A DNA stretch of 64,000 nucleotides from Nocardia blacklockiae (lineage in GTDB: Bacteria; Actinomycetota; Actinomycetes; Mycobacteriales; Mycobacteriaceae): the NCBI RefSeq assembly GCF_015477355.1, contig NZ_JADLRJ010000004.1, positions 124,001-188,000 of the forward strand, written 5' to 3'. Every line of letters begins with the position of its first letter. The first letter of the stretch is position 1. Below are positions 1 through 8,926 of this stretch, one piece after another. Made by a program: the position numbers and the translations under genes. The notes below the pieces were generated by a model, which was given only the letters and a program-made list of their open reading frames with translations, did no database searches and was not told the DNA's origin.

Positions 1-1255
1 CCAGCAGCGGCACCTTGTCGGTGATGCTCGGCGAGACGCGCTGCGGAATGTCCTGGGCCGCGGCGTCCACCGCGTCGTAGGCCATCACGCGGTAGGTGGT
101 GTACTTGCCGCCCGCGATGGCCACCAGCCCCGGGGCGATGCGCGCCACGGCATGCTCGCGCGACAGCTTCGACGTCTCGTCGCTCTCGCCGGCCAGCAGC
201 GGGCGCAGCCCGGCGTACACGCCCTGGATGTCGTCGTGCGTGAGCGGGGTGACCAGTACCTCGTTCACCCGTTCCAGCAGATAGTCGATATCGGCCTTGG
301 TCGCCGCGGGATGGGCCAGGTCGAGGTTCCAGTCGGTGTCGGTGGTGCCGATGATCCAGTGGTTGCTGCCCCACGGGATGACGAACAGCACCGAGGTCGG
401 CGTGCGCAGGATCAGCGCGGCGTCGCTGGCGATGCGGTCGCGCGGCACCACGATGTGCACGCCCTTGGAGGCGCGCACGTGGAAGCGGCCGCGCAGGTGC
501 GACAGGGCCTGGATCTCGTCGGTCCACACCCCCGTCGCGTTGACCACCACGTGCGCGCGCACCTCGGTGGTGCTGCCGTCCTCGCTGTCGCGCACCTTGA
601 CCCCGACCACCCGGTCGGCCTCCCGCAGGAAGTCGACCACCTGGGTGGATGTGCGCACCACCGCGCCGTAGTGGGCGGCGGTGCGGGCCACCGTCATGGT
701 GTGCCGGGCATCGTCGACGACGGTGTCGTAGTAGGTGACCCCGCCGATCAGCGCGTCGCGGCGCAGGCCCGGCGACAGGCGCAGCGCGCCCGATCGGGTG
801 ACATGATGTTGTCCCGGAACGGATTTCGCGCCGCCCATGGTGTCGTAGAGCACCAAGCCCGACGCCACGTACGGCCGCTCCCACACCCGGTGGGTGAGCG
901 GGTAGAGGAACCGCAGCGGCTTGACCAGGTGGGGCGCAAGGGTCTTCAGGCTCAGTTCGCGCTCGCGCAGCGCCTCGCGCACCAGGCCGAAGTCCAGCTG
1001 CTCCAGGTAGCGCAGGCCGCCGTGGAACATCTTCGACGACCGGCTCGAGGTGCCCGACGCCAGATCGCGGGCCTCCACCAGCGCGACGTCGAGGCCCCGG
1101 GTGGCCGCATCGAGTGCGATGCCGGCGCCGACCACGCCGCCGCCGATCACCACCATGTCGAAGTGGTCGGCACCGAGCCGCCGCCACGACTCCGCGCGCT
1201 GTGCGGGGCCCAGCTCACCGGTGGTCTGTCCCTGCGGTTGCGATTTCTTCGTCAT
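1..1255 (-). CDS. glpD: glycerol-3-phosphate dehydrogenase (partial, C-terminus off window)
   Basis: FAD-dependent, membrane-associated enzyme oxidising glycerol 3-phosphate to dihydroxyacetone phosphate and feeding electrons to quinone. The N-terminal Rossmann motif VVIGGGVVGAGIALDAATRG is followed by the GlpD signature SSKMFHGGLRYLEQ. Later segments such as VVNATGVWTDEI and IIGTTDTDWN also fit the family. The ATG at 1255-1253 has a GGAGGAG Shine-Dalgarno about 7 nt upstream. The gene runs off the left edge, so the C-terminal domain is missing here. It matches M. tuberculosis glpD2 (Rv3302c), which also lies next to lpdA. Confidence 0.95.
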   Translation of the reverse strand, partial: MTKKSQPQGQTTGELGPAQRAESWRRLGADHFDMVVIGGGVVGAGIALDAATRGLDVALVEARDLASGTSSRSSKMFHGGLRYLEQLDFGLVREALRERELSLKTLAPHLVKPLRFLYPLTHRVWERPYVASGLVLYDTMGGAKSVPGQHHVTRSGALRLSPGLRRDALIGGVTYYDTVVDDARHTMTVARTAAHYGAVVRTSTQVVDFLREADRVVGVKVRDSEDGSTTEVRAHVVVNATGVWTDEIQALSHLRGRFHVRASKGVHIVVPRDRIASDAALILRTPTSVLFVIPWGSNHWIIGTTDTDWNLDLAHPAATKADIDYLLERVNEVLVTPLTHDDIQGVYAGLRPLLAGESDETSKLSREHAVARIAPGLVAIAGGKYTTYRVMAYDAVDAAAQDIPQRVSPSITDKVPLL

Positions 1256-1390
1256 AGCCCGACTCCTCCAGAACACCCGAACCTGCCGGGTCGTGGATCG
1301 ATCCGCTGATGGATGAAGCTCTCGTCTGGCTGCTCGCGTACAGGCTAACTCTAATCGCGACCGTCCGGTTTTCCGGCCCCGACGGCACTC

Positions 1391-1555
1391 CTACTTGCAG
1401 TCCGTCGACACGCCCGGCTGGCACTGCGGGGGCGGCGGGGTGTCGGTGCAGTCGGTCGACACTCCGGGCTGACACGGCCCGGCGGCGGCGAGACCCGGTG
1501 CGGCCAGCACGGCCGCGGTCGAAAGAACCGCGGCGGCAATGAATTTGGTGATCAA
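1391..1555 (-). CDS. small secreted protein with duplicated CQPGVSTDC motif
   Basis: A 54-residue product. The first ~28 residues form an Ala/Leu-rich signal peptide ending near GLAAAG. The mature part is only about 26 residues and consists of two copies of CQPGVSTDC separated by a TDTPPPPQ linker. The four cysteines could form disulfides after export. The TTG start is chosen because GAAAGGGAG sits 6 nt upstream and the signal peptide begins straight after it; no ATG fits. It is a single gene between glpD and the aminotransferase, same strand as both. Function unknown. Confidence 0.7.
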   Translation of the reverse strand: MITKFIAAAVLSTAAVLAAPGLAAAGPCQPGVSTDCTDTPPPPQCQPGVSTDCK

Positions 1556-1659
1556 GGCGAACTCCCTTTCGTCGTCGGCTCGAACGTTACGGGCGCGAGC
1601 AGACCGGGAGCAATCGTTTCCGCGTCCGGTCCGGACGGGGAAATTGTTGTGGCGGAACG

Positions 1660-2838
1660 TTATTCGTCGAAAGCGCGGCCGAGTCGGTCGACGGCGTCCC
1701 GCAGTGTCGCGGCATCGAAGGTGGTGAAGCACAGCCGCATCGAGTGCCGGTAGCCCGTGCCGACGGCGAAGGCCGAGCCCGGCACATACGCCACGCCGTG
1801 CTCGACGGCGCGCGGCAGCAGCTCGACCGTGTCGACATCGTCGGTGAAATCCGCCCACACGAACATTCCGCCCGCGGCGTCGGTGCTCGTGATGCGCGTG
1901 CCGAATCGGTCGCGCAGCGCGCTCACCAGGGCCTGCGCCCGCTCGCCGTAGAGGCGGCGGACCTTGTCCACATGGTCGGACAGCCAGCCCTCGTCGGCGA
2001 GCAGCTCGGTGGTGATCTGCTGGGTCAGCGCGGACCCGCACAGATCCGCGCCCTGCTTGAGCAGCTCCACGCCGCGGCACACCGCGTCCGGGGCCACCAT
2101 CCAGCCCGTCCGCAGCGTCGGCGCCAGGATCTTCGACGCACTGGACAGCCGAATCACGTTGGGCGAGTAGGTCGCCACCGGATCCGGTGACGGGCGGTCG
2201 AACCACAGCTCGCCGTACGGGTCGTCCTCGATCACCCAGAAGCCGTGGCGTTCGGCGAGTTCGGCCAGTTCCCGGCGGCGCGCGGCGGCCAGGGTGACCC
2301 CGCGCGGGTTGTGGAAATTGCTCACCGTGTGCACGACGGCGGGACGCTCGCCGCGGTCGAGCAGCTCGGTCAGGGCGTCCACGCGCATGCCCTCGGCATC
2401 CAGCGGAATCCCGACCACACGCGCGCCCGCGGCCCGGAACACTTGCAGCGCACCGACATACGCGGGATCCTCGACCACCACCAGGGCGCCCGGATCCAGC
2501 AGCACCTCGCTCAACAGCGACAGCGCCTGCTGCGACCCGTGGGTGACGAAGACCTCCGCGACCGGCACCGGACGACCCAGCCGCTGCGACTCCCGGGCGG
2601 CCAGCACCTCGCGCAGCGGCCCCCACCCGGCCGACTCGGTGTACTGCAGCCGCGACCGGTCCGCCAGCGCCGACTCGGCCGCGAGCGCGATCCGATCCCG
2701 CGGCATGAGCTGCGCGTCGGGCAGCCCGCCGGCGAGCCCGATGACGTCGGGGCGCGCGGTGAGCTTCAGCAGGTCACGAATCGCCGAGCTCTGCAGACCG
2801 TCCAGGCGGCGGGCCAGCGGGGGCGTGATCGGCGACAT
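1660..2838 (-). CDS. PLP-dependent class I/II aminotransferase
   Basis: A 392-residue fold-type I aminotransferase of the 2-aminoadipate/kynurenine aminotransferase-like group. It has the N-terminal substrate segment GLAGGLPDAQLMPRD, the NFHNPRGVTL loop, EDDPYGELWF for the cofactor ring and SSASKILAPTLRTGWM with the Schiff-base lysine. There is no N-terminal GntR domain, so it is not a MocR regulator. The ATG at 2838 has CGGAGG about 7 nt upstream; an upstream in-frame ATG at 2880 lacks one. The amino-acid substrate cannot be read from sequence. A palindrome (2908-2922) lies in its upstream region. Confidence 0.88.
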   Translation of the reverse strand: MSPITPPLARRLDGLQSSAIRDLLKLTARPDVIGLAGGLPDAQLMPRDRIALAAESALADRSRLQYTESAGWGPLREVLAARESQRLGRPVPVAEVFVTHGSQQALSLLSEVLLDPGALVVVEDPAYVGALQVFRAAGARVVGIPLDAEGMRVDALTELLDRGERPAVVHTVSNFHNPRGVTLAAARRRELAELAERHGFWVIEDDPYGELWFDRPSPDPVATYSPNVIRLSSASKILAPTLRTGWMVAPDAVCRGVELLKQGADLCGSALTQQITTELLADEGWLSDHVDKVRRLYGERAQALVSALRDRFGTRITSTDAAGGMFVWADFTDDVDTVELLPRAVEHGVAYVPGSAFAVGTGYRHSMRLCFTTFDAATLRDAVDRLGRAFDE

Positions 2839-2907
2839 GAGGAACCTCCGGGGGATGACGCGATATCCCCACTGTCGCACACGCCTACCCAGATTCTGAA
2901 ATTAAAT

Positions 2908-2922
2908 TCTCATATAGTGAGA
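2908..2922. promoter_or_regulatory. palindrome TCTCATATAGTGAGA upstream of the aminotransferase
   Basis: Perfect 5-bp arms TCTCA/TGAGA around TATAG, in an A+T-rich patch (about 2895-2922) that stands out in GC-rich surroundings. It lies 70 bp upstream of the aminotransferase ATG and just beyond the stop of the next gene. It could be an operator or part of a promoter. The regulator is unknown. Confidence 0.4.
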
Positions 2923-2926
2923 CGTG

Positions 2927-4054
2927 CTACCAGATGATCTGCCCGATCAGGGTCCGCCCGTTCACCACGACGGTCGTGATGACCTGCGCGTACAGTGCCG
3001 TGGCGCCGTCCGGGCGGTGCTCGGTGATCTCCACGTTGAAGCGATCGGGCTGGGCCGTGACGATGCGCAGGCAGTACGTGGTGCCGCGCGGAATCTGCTC
3101 GTCGATGGCCTTCTGCAGGTCGGCGGCGGGCAGCAGGTTCACCTCGGGCGCGGTGAAACTGCGGGCCAGCGTGGCGTTGCGGTCGGTGTAGTAGGCGTGC
3201 TGGAAGGCGAAGATCGCCCCGGTGCCGCTATTCGTGTCGCCCGGGCCGTTGCCGGTCGTCACATTGCCCTCGGTCTTGGTCCGGCAGTCGGCCGCACCGG
3301 ACGCGGACGCGGCCGGACCGGCCGTCGGCCCGTTGTCCTGCCCGTTGTTGCGAGTGGCGAAGACGATCACGGCGGCGATCGCCACGATGACGACGAAGGC
3401 GGCGGCCAGACCGCCGATGAGCACCCCGGTGTTGCGGCTGTGCTGCTCGGGCTCGGCCTCGGTCTCGGGCCGGGGCGCGGCGAGCTTCTTGGCCAGATCG
3501 TCGTCGTCCCACAGCGAGGACGAGGACTCGCGCGACGGCGTGGGCCGCGCGGCCACCAGCTTCTTCGCCAAATCGTCGTCGTCCCAGAGGGATCCGGAGG
3601 AGCCCTGCTGCTGCGCCTGCCGCGGCACCACTCCACGCGACCCGGCCAGGGGCGGACGCGACAGATCGAGATTGGACGTGCGGCGCGGCTCGGCGGGACG
3701 CGGCTCGGGCGCACGCGGCTCGGGCGGCGCGGGCCGCGGCGGCTCCGCCGCACGGGGATCCGGCGTGCTGGTCGAATCGGGCGCACGATACTGCGGCGGT
3801 GGCGGCGGCACCGGCGGCGCGGCCGGGGCGTCGGCCGGCTGCCAGCCCATCGTGGGCCGCTCCGGCGCGTCGGCCGGGGCCCAGCCCACCGTCGGGACCT
3901 CACCGGTCGGCGGGCCGAAATCGGTCAGCGGCGGACCGAAATCACCGAGCGGAGGACCGAAATCGGACAGTGGGGGCCCGAATTCGGAATCGTCGCGGTC
4001 GCCCGCGCCCCGACGTCCCGGCTCTGCACGTCCGGCATCGTCCTCGGAGGCCAT
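2927..4054 (-). CDS. proline-rich single-pass membrane protein with internal repeats
   Basis: A 375-residue protein. Residues 1-200 are cytoplasmic, Pro/Ala/Arg-rich and acidic, with four tandem (D/E)FGPPL-type repeats near residues 23-50 and two near-identical SLWDDDDLAKKL blocks around 160-195. One transmembrane segment (GVLIGGLAAAFVVIVAIAAV) follows near 208-232. The extracytoplasmic domain of about 140 residues has two cysteines and ends in GQIIW. The layout resembles actinobacterial envelope proteins with a disordered cytoplasmic tail, but I do not recognise the outer domain. ATG start at 4054. Confidence 0.72.
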   Translation of the reverse strand: MASEDDAGRAEPGRRGAGDRDDSEFGPPLSDFGPPLGDFGPPLTDFGPPTGEVPTVGWAPADAPERPTMGWQPADAPAAPPVPPPPPQYRAPDSTSTPDPRAAEPPRPAPPEPRAPEPRPAEPRRTSNLDLSRPPLAGSRGVVPRQAQQQGSSGSLWDDDDLAKKLVAARPTPSRESSSSLWDDDDLAKKLAAPRPETEAEPEQHSRNTGVLIGGLAAAFVVIVAIAAVIVFATRNNGQDNGPTAGPAASASGAADCRTKTEGNVTTGNGPGDTNSGTGAIFAFQHAYYTDRNATLARSFTAPEVNLLPAADLQKAIDEQIPRGTTYCLRIVTAQPDRFNVEITEHRPDGATALYAQVITTVVVNGRTLIGQIIW

Positions 4055-4087
4055 CGCCTACAGTCCCTTCCCCATGACACACGCGAA

Positions 4088-4109
4088 GGGCGGCCGCGAA
4101 CGGCCGCCC
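4088..4109. terminator. hairpin terminator with CGAA loop
   Basis: Perfect 9-bp stem GGGCGGCCG/CGGCCGCCC closed by a CGAA tetraloop. It lies between the stop of the secreted protein (4132) and the start of the next minus-strand gene (4054). There is no T-run, as is common for actinobacterial terminators. Confidence 0.65.
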
Positions 4110-4131
4110 CACGTCTCGATTTCAGCCCGGG

Positions 4132-5265
4132 TCAGTTCTGGACCGACCCACTCCACTGCGTGGTGACACCGACGACATTCACCGTCTGCGGAGCAAACTC
4201 GCCCTCCGGCAGCCTACCAATCTGAGCGGCCGCATCGATGGCCGCTTGGCCACCCGGCTGCATGCGAATCCAGCCCTCGACCGCCGCCTTCGCGGCATTG
4301 GCCTGGGTGGTATCGATGTAGGTCTCGTTGGTGACGTCGGCGAAGCCCGTCGCGGACTTCAGGTCGTCGATACCCGTGGTGTGGGTGTAGGTGGTCAGCT
4401 TGATCTTGTTGGCCTCGACGTACTCCACCGAGACGCCGCCGTCGCCGGTGCCGGTGGGGGTCGAGTAGCCGACCGTGCCGACATAGCCGTCGAGGTTGCT
4501 GAAGTGGTGGGTGTTGGCCACGTACCCCGGGACCAGGCCGCCGCCGTCGATGTTCGCGCCGACCTCGGTGTGCGGGCCGGCCATCGGGACCACCGGCGCG
4601 GCCGGGGCGGCCTGCAGGCTGGGCGCGTTCCAGCGCGGCTCGGCCTGCGGGGCGGGGCCGTTGTCGGTCAGCGTGTCCAGGCTGCCCTGGCCGTTGCCGC
4701 CCTGGCCGCTCTGCCCACCCTGACCGGGCTGCGCCGGGCGCGGGGCCACCTGCGACGGCTCCGGCTGCGGCTGCTCGGGCTTGAGCTGATCGGTCTGGCT
4801 GCCGTTCGGGCCGGGCTGGCCCGGCACGACCGCCGGCTGCGGCGCTTCCTGGTTGCCCTGGCCCGGCACCGGCAGCGGCGCGACGCGCGGCGCCGTCACA
4901 CCGGGCTGCCGCGGCGCGGCCTGACCACCCTGGCCGCCCTGTTCGGGCTTCGGCGCGTTGGGGTTCGGGGTGGTGACGCCCGGCTGCGGCGACGTGGTGC
5001 CCGGCTGCGGGGTGGTGACACCCGGCTGGCTCGGCGTCTGGCCCTGCTGCGGCTCGGTGGTGCCGGGCTGCTGCTGGTCCTCCGGGGCCTGGACCTCGTT
5101 GGTGCCCGGCTGCGCGGGCGTGGTGGGTACCGCCGGCTCGTTGGGCGCCGCCGTGGTGGGCGCGGCCGCGGCCGTCAGGATCGTCGCGACAGCGGCCGCG
5201 GTGGCCAGTGGCAAGGACGTCGCGGCCGCCGCTCGCGTCGGCCGGCCCGGCTTACGATGTTTCAC
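4132..5265 (-). CDS. secreted Pro/Gln/Gly-rich protein
   Basis: A 377-residue exported protein. The Arg/Lys-rich start and Ala-rich hydrophobic stretch look like a signal peptide cleaved near residue 40. Residues 45-220 are low complexity, with many QPG(V/T)T repeats typical of a wall-spanning or disordered linker. The C-terminal ~150 residues look folded, with segments such as GYVGTVGYSTPTGTGDGGV and a final VVGVTTQWSGSVQN. No cysteine or catalytic motif is obvious. A hairpin terminator follows. Function unknown; a cell-wall or surface role is inferred from composition only. Confidence 0.72.
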   Translation of the reverse strand: MKHRKPGRPTRAAAATSLPLATAAAVATILTAAAAPTTAAPNEPAVPTTPAQPGTNEVQAPEDQQQPGTTEPQQGQTPSQPGVTTPQPGTTSPQPGVTTPNPNAPKPEQGGQGGQAAPRQPGVTAPRVAPLPVPGQGNQEAPQPAVVPGQPGPNGSQTDQLKPEQPQPEPSQVAPRPAQPGQGGQSGQGGNGQGSLDTLTDNGPAPQAEPRWNAPSLQAAPAAPVVPMAGPHTEVGANIDGGGLVPGYVANTHHFSNLDGYVGTVGYSTPTGTGDGGVSVEYVEANKIKLTTYTHTTGIDDLKSATGFADVTNETYIDTTQANAAKAAVEGWIRMQPGGQAAIDAAAQIGRLPEGEFAPQTVNVVGVTTQWSGSVQN

Positions 5266-5530
5266 TGTCTCGCAATCCCTTTCCCGAGCGCGGCGCCCCG
5301 CTCGGGGCCGGCCGCTCTCCAGTTGTGCTCATCGATGCCCGGTCCGCTCGCACCGGCCCCAGGGGCCGTCCGCGGAGTTCCGGTTCGGGAAAGATCGATC
5401 CCCCCGCACACGAAATCAACCAACCGCCCACCAGTCACATCTCTGCGGGAAGTGAACCATACGAACAAGTTTCAGGCAACAGCAACGGAAGCACCCTCAC
5501 CGGCACTGGGAAGTGCGGCATTCGCCGTGC

Positions 5531-6934
5531 TCAGCCCAGATCGTCGTGCCGCATCAGCTGCCGCGCGGCCTCGGTGAGCGACCCCGACAGCGAGGGGTAC
5601 ACCGAGAAGGTCTGCGCCAGGTCGTTGACCGTCAGATTGTTCTGCACCGCCATGGCGATCGGCAGGATCAGCTCCGAGGCGATCGGCGCCACGACGACGC
5701 CGCCGATCACCACGCCGGTGGCCGGGCGGCAGAAGATCTTCACGAAGCCGCGGCGCAGGCCCGACATCTTCGCGCGCGGATTGGTGTTCAGCGGCAGCAT
5801 CACCGTGCGCGCGGGGGTATCCCCGTTGTCGATCGCGGTCTGGCTGACGCCGACCGTCGCGATCTCGGGCCGGGTGAACACCGCCGAGGCCACCGTCTTG
5901 AGCCGGATGGGCTGTACGCCCTCGCCCAGCGCGTGGTACATCGCGATGCGGCCCTGCATCGCGGCCACCGAGGCCAGCGGCAGCAGGCCGGTGCAGTCGC
6001 CGGCGGCGTAGATGCCCGGCACCGACGTCCGCGACACCCGATCCACCCGCAGATAGCCGCCCTTGCCCAGTTCGATGCCGATCCGCTCCAGGCCGAGGTT
6101 CTGGGTGTTGGGGGTGGAACCGACCGTCATCAGCGCGTGCGTGCCGGTCACCGTGCGGCCGTCGGACAGCTTCACCACGATCCCGTCGGCGGTGCGCTCG
6201 ACGGCGTCGGCCCGCGCCTGCTTGAACAGCTCCACGCCGCGTTCGGCCAGCGCGTCCTCCAGCACCAGGGCGGCGTCGGCGTCCTCGCTGGGCATGATGC
6301 GGTCGCGGCTGGAGAGCACCTTCACCTTGACGCCCATCTCGGTGTACGCGGAGACGAATTCCGCACCGGTGACACCGGATCCGATGACGACCAGGGTCTG
6401 CGGCAGTTCCTTCAGGTCGTAGAGCTGCCGCCAGTTCAGGATGCGCTCGCCGTCGGGCTCGGCGCCGGGCAGCACCCGCGGGCTGGCACCGGTGGCGATG
6501 AGGACGACGTCGGCCTCGAGCACCCGCTCCGCGCCGTCGGCGAGGGTGGCGCGCACCAGGTGGGTGGCCAGTCCGGGAATCTGATCGATCAGCTGCCCGC
6601 GGCCGTTGAGGATGGTCACCCCCGCCGCCTGCAACTTGGAGCGGATATCGGAGGACTGCGCCTGCGCGAGCGTCTTGACGCGCGAGTTGACCTCGGACAG
6701 CCGCACTTGCGCCTGCGCGGGGTGCAGGGTGATGCCCAGGTCGCGGGCGCGGCGCAGATCGGTGCGCACGCCGGTGGAGGCGATGAAGGTCTTCGACGGC
6801 ACACAGTCCCACAACACGCACGCGCCACCGATGCCGTCGCTGTCGATCACCGTGACCGTCGCGCCGTGCTGAGCCGCCACCAACGCCGCCTCGTAGCCGG
6901 CGGGGCCGCCCCCGATGATTGCAATGCGGGTCAT
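5531..6934 (-). CDS. lpdA: LpdA-type NAD(P)H-quinone dehydrogenase (flavoprotein disulfide reductase family)
   Basis: A 467-residue FAD protein closest to M. tuberculosis LpdA (Rv3303c). The FAD motif GGGPAGYEAA is at residues 8-17, the NAD motif GSGVTGAEF near 180, and the second FAD motif GIYAAGDCTG near 305. The active-site region reads GGACVLWDCVPSK, giving cysteines 39 and 44 in CX4C spacing. The C-terminal His-Glu pair of true lipoamide dehydrogenases is absent (SVYPSLSGSLTEAAR). This favours quinone or disulfide reduction over lipoamide oxidation. The ATG has GGAGG 6 nt upstream. It lies near glpD as in mycobacteria. Confidence 0.9.
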   Translation of the reverse strand: MTRIAIIGGGPAGYEAALVAAQHGATVTVIDSDGIGGACVLWDCVPSKTFIASTGVRTDLRRARDLGITLHPAQAQVRLSEVNSRVKTLAQAQSSDIRSKLQAAGVTILNGRGQLIDQIPGLATHLVRATLADGAERVLEADVVLIATGASPRVLPGAEPDGERILNWRQLYDLKELPQTLVVIGSGVTGAEFVSAYTEMGVKVKVLSSRDRIMPSEDADAALVLEDALAERGVELFKQARADAVERTADGIVVKLSDGRTVTGTHALMTVGSTPNTQNLGLERIGIELGKGGYLRVDRVSRTSVPGIYAAGDCTGLLPLASVAAMQGRIAMYHALGEGVQPIRLKTVASAVFTRPEIATVGVSQTAIDNGDTPARTVMLPLNTNPRAKMSGLRRGFVKIFCRPATGVVIGGVVVAPIASELILPIAMAVQNNLTVNDLAQTFSVYPSLSGSLTEAARQLMRHDDLG

Positions 6935-7195
6935 GAATACCTCCGCTATCGAACTGTGCCGCCGGGATCTCCGGACGCCTTAACGTTATCCGCCCTGCTC
7001 TTCACCTGTCCGACCGCACTACTGGCGGGTACCGACTGTTCACGCGGGCGACACACAGCTATCGGCGGCACACCCGCACGGCCCGGCGCGCCCGCCTCCC
7101 GCGCGCCGCGGCCCACGCCCGCCGCACGCAGCGCGGCCGCCGAACAGAGCGGCGCGGACGAACACGGGAAAACAAAGACAAGCTACCCTTTCTAG

Positions 7196-7675
7196 GTGCC
7201 GATATACGCCGCCTATGGGTCCAACATGGATCCCGAGCAGATGCTCAAGCGCTGTCCGCACTCCCCGGTGTACGGAACCGGTTGGCTGGAGGGTTGGCGC
7301 CTGACCTTCGCCGGCGACGACATCGGCTGGGAGGGACCGCTCGCGACGGTGGTCGAGGAGCCGGGCTCGCGCGTGTTCGTCGTGCTGTACGACGTCTCCG
7401 CCGAGGACGAGCTGAGCCTCGATCGCTGGGAAGGCTCGGACTTCGGCATCCACAAGAAGATCCGGCTCCGCGTCACCCCGAGTCCCGGCACCGGCACCGA
7501 GCCGGTCCTGGCCTGGCTGTACGTCCTCGACGCCTACGAGGGCGGTCTCCCGTCGGCCCGCTACATCGGGGTCATCGCGGACGCCGCCGAAAAGGCCGGT
7601 GCCCCAGCCGAATACGTCCACGCCCTGCGCACCCGCAACAGCAAGAACGTAGGCCCGGGCACCTTCGGCCTCTGA
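7196..7675 (+). CDS. gamma-glutamylcyclotransferase-like protein
   Basis: A 159-residue protein of the gamma-glutamylcyclotransferase/AIG2 fold. It starts with the family signature YAAYGSNMDPEQM and has RWEGSDFGIHKKIRL and YVLDAYEGG in the places expected for the substrate pocket. The usual catalytic acid probably lies in the RWEGSDFG segment. It corresponds to Rv3304 next to lpdA. The GTG at 7196 has no Shine-Dalgarno; TACCCT at 7183-7188 is a possible -10 box, which would make the mRNA leaderless. The physiological substrate is unknown. Confidence 0.82.
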   Translation: MPIYAAYGSNMDPEQMLKRCPHSPVYGTGWLEGWRLTFAGDDIGWEGPLATVVEEPGSRVFVVLYDVSAEDELSLDRWEGSDFGIHKKIRLRVTPSPGTGTEPVLAWLYVLDAYEGGLPSARYIGVIADAAEKAGAPAEYVHALRTRNSKNVGPGTFGL

Positions 7676-7707
7676 GCGGGGGGCCGCACCCACCGGCGCG
7701 GCCCCGC
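7676..7707. terminator. bidirectional hairpin between convergent genes
   Basis: GC-rich inverted repeat GCGGGGGGCCGC/GCGGCCCCGC with a small bulge, filling the 36-bp gap between two convergent stop codons. It probably ends both transcripts. Confidence 0.55.
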
Positions 7708-7711
7708 TGTC

Positions 7712-8926
7712 TCAGTGCGCCCGCAGCACCAGGTTGGTCAGGGTCCGGACGCCGACGGCCAAGGCGCGCTCGTCGATGTCGAAGGTCGGCTGGTGCAGGT
7801 CCAGCTGCGGGCCCGTGCCGGACCAGACCCCCAGGCGGGCCATCGCGCCCGGCACCTCCTCGAGATACCAGGAGAAGTCCTCGCCGCCACCCGACTGCGG
7901 CGTGTCCGAGAGCGCGTCAGGGCCCAGGGCGCGGATGGCGTCCTCGAACATCCGGGTGGCGAACTCCTCGTTGACCACGGGCGGGACGCCGCGCTTGTAG
8001 TTCAGCTGATACCGCACGCCGGTCGGGGCCAGCAGGCCGTCGACGATCTCGCGGACCATCGGCTCGAGCAGCGACCAGGTGGCGTGGTCGCCGGTGCGGA
8101 CGGTGCCGGTGAGCATGCCGGTCTGCGGAATCGCGTTGGGCGCCTTGCCCGCCGACACCGCGCCCCACACCATCACGGTGCTGGTGCGCGGATCGATGCG
8201 ACGGCTGAGCATGCCGGGTAGTCCCGTGATCACGGTGCCGATCGCGTACACCAGGTCACTGGTCAGGTGCGGGCGCGAGGTGTGCCCGCCGGGCGAGTCC
8301 AGCACCAGCTCGACCGTGTCGGCGGCGGAGGTGATGGCGCCGACCCGGATCCCGACCCGGCCCACCTCCAACCGCGGGTCGCAGTGCAGCGCGAACATCC
8401 GCGACACGTCCTCCATCGCGCCGGCGGCGACCATGTCGATCGCCCCGCCCGGCATGACCTCCTCGGCGTGCTGGAACACCAGCCGCACCCCGACCGGCAG
8501 ATCGGGCACCTCGGCCAGGGCCAGCGCGGTGCCCAGCAGGATCGCGGTGTGCGCGTCGTGCCCGCAGGCGTGCGACACACCCGGGACAGCGGAGGCGAAG
8601 GGCAGCCCGGTGTACTCCTGCAGCGGGAGCGCGTCCATGTCGGCGCGCAGGCCGATGCGCGGGCCGTCGGGGCCGATGTCACAGATCAGGCCGGTGCCGG
8701 TGGGCAGCTTGCGCGGCTCCAGCCCGGCCTTGACCAGCCAGGTCTCGACGAACTCGGTCGTGGCGAACTCGGTGCGGGACAACTCGGGGTTGGCGTGCAT
8801 GTGCCGCCGGAACCCGATCAGGTCCTCCGCGTGCTCGTGCAGCCACGCCTCGACCATCGCGCGTCCGGTCGCGGGATCGGATGCGGCGTCCGCCGTCTCG
8901 GAAGCGGCCTCGCCGGTAGTGCTCAC
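7712..8926 (-). CDS. M20 family amidohydrolase/peptidase (AmiA1-like)
   Basis: A 404-residue metal-dependent amidohydrolase of the M20D family (IAA-amino-acid hydrolase/hippurate hydrolase type). The metal-site motifs are HMHANPELS, GLRADMDALPL, SHACGHDAH and QHAEEVMPGG, followed by a lid domain and SGGGEDFSWYLE near the C-terminus. It overlaps the upstream M20 gene by GTGA, so the two are probably translationally coupled. AGGAGG precedes the GTG start. The pair matches amiA1-amiB1 (Rv3305c-Rv3306c). The natural amide substrate is unknown. Confidence 0.9.
   Translation of the reverse strand: MSTTGEAASETADAASDPATGRAMVEAWLHEHAEDLIGFRRHMHANPELSRTEFATTEFVETWLVKAGLEPRKLPTGTGLICDIGPDGPRIGLRADMDALPLQEYTGLPFASAVPGVSHACGHDAHTAILLGTALALAEVPDLPVGVRLVFQHAEEVMPGGAIDMVAAGAMEDVSRMFALHCDPRLEVGRVGIRVGAITSAADTVELVLDSPGGHTSRPHLTSDLVYAIGTVITGLPGMLSRRIDPRTSTVMVWGAVSAGKAPNAIPQTGMLTGTVRTGDHATWSLLEPMVREIVDGLLAPTGVRYQLNYKRGVPPVVNEEFATRMFEDAIRALGPDALSDTPQSGGGEDFSWYLEEVPGAMARLGVWSGTGPQLDLHQPTFDIDERALAVGVRTLTNLVLRAH

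Noticed and set aside
152-1309. Long plus-strand open frame opposite glpD
   Set aside because: It is the His/Arg/Gly-rich antisense shadow of glpD, caused by high GC at third positions.
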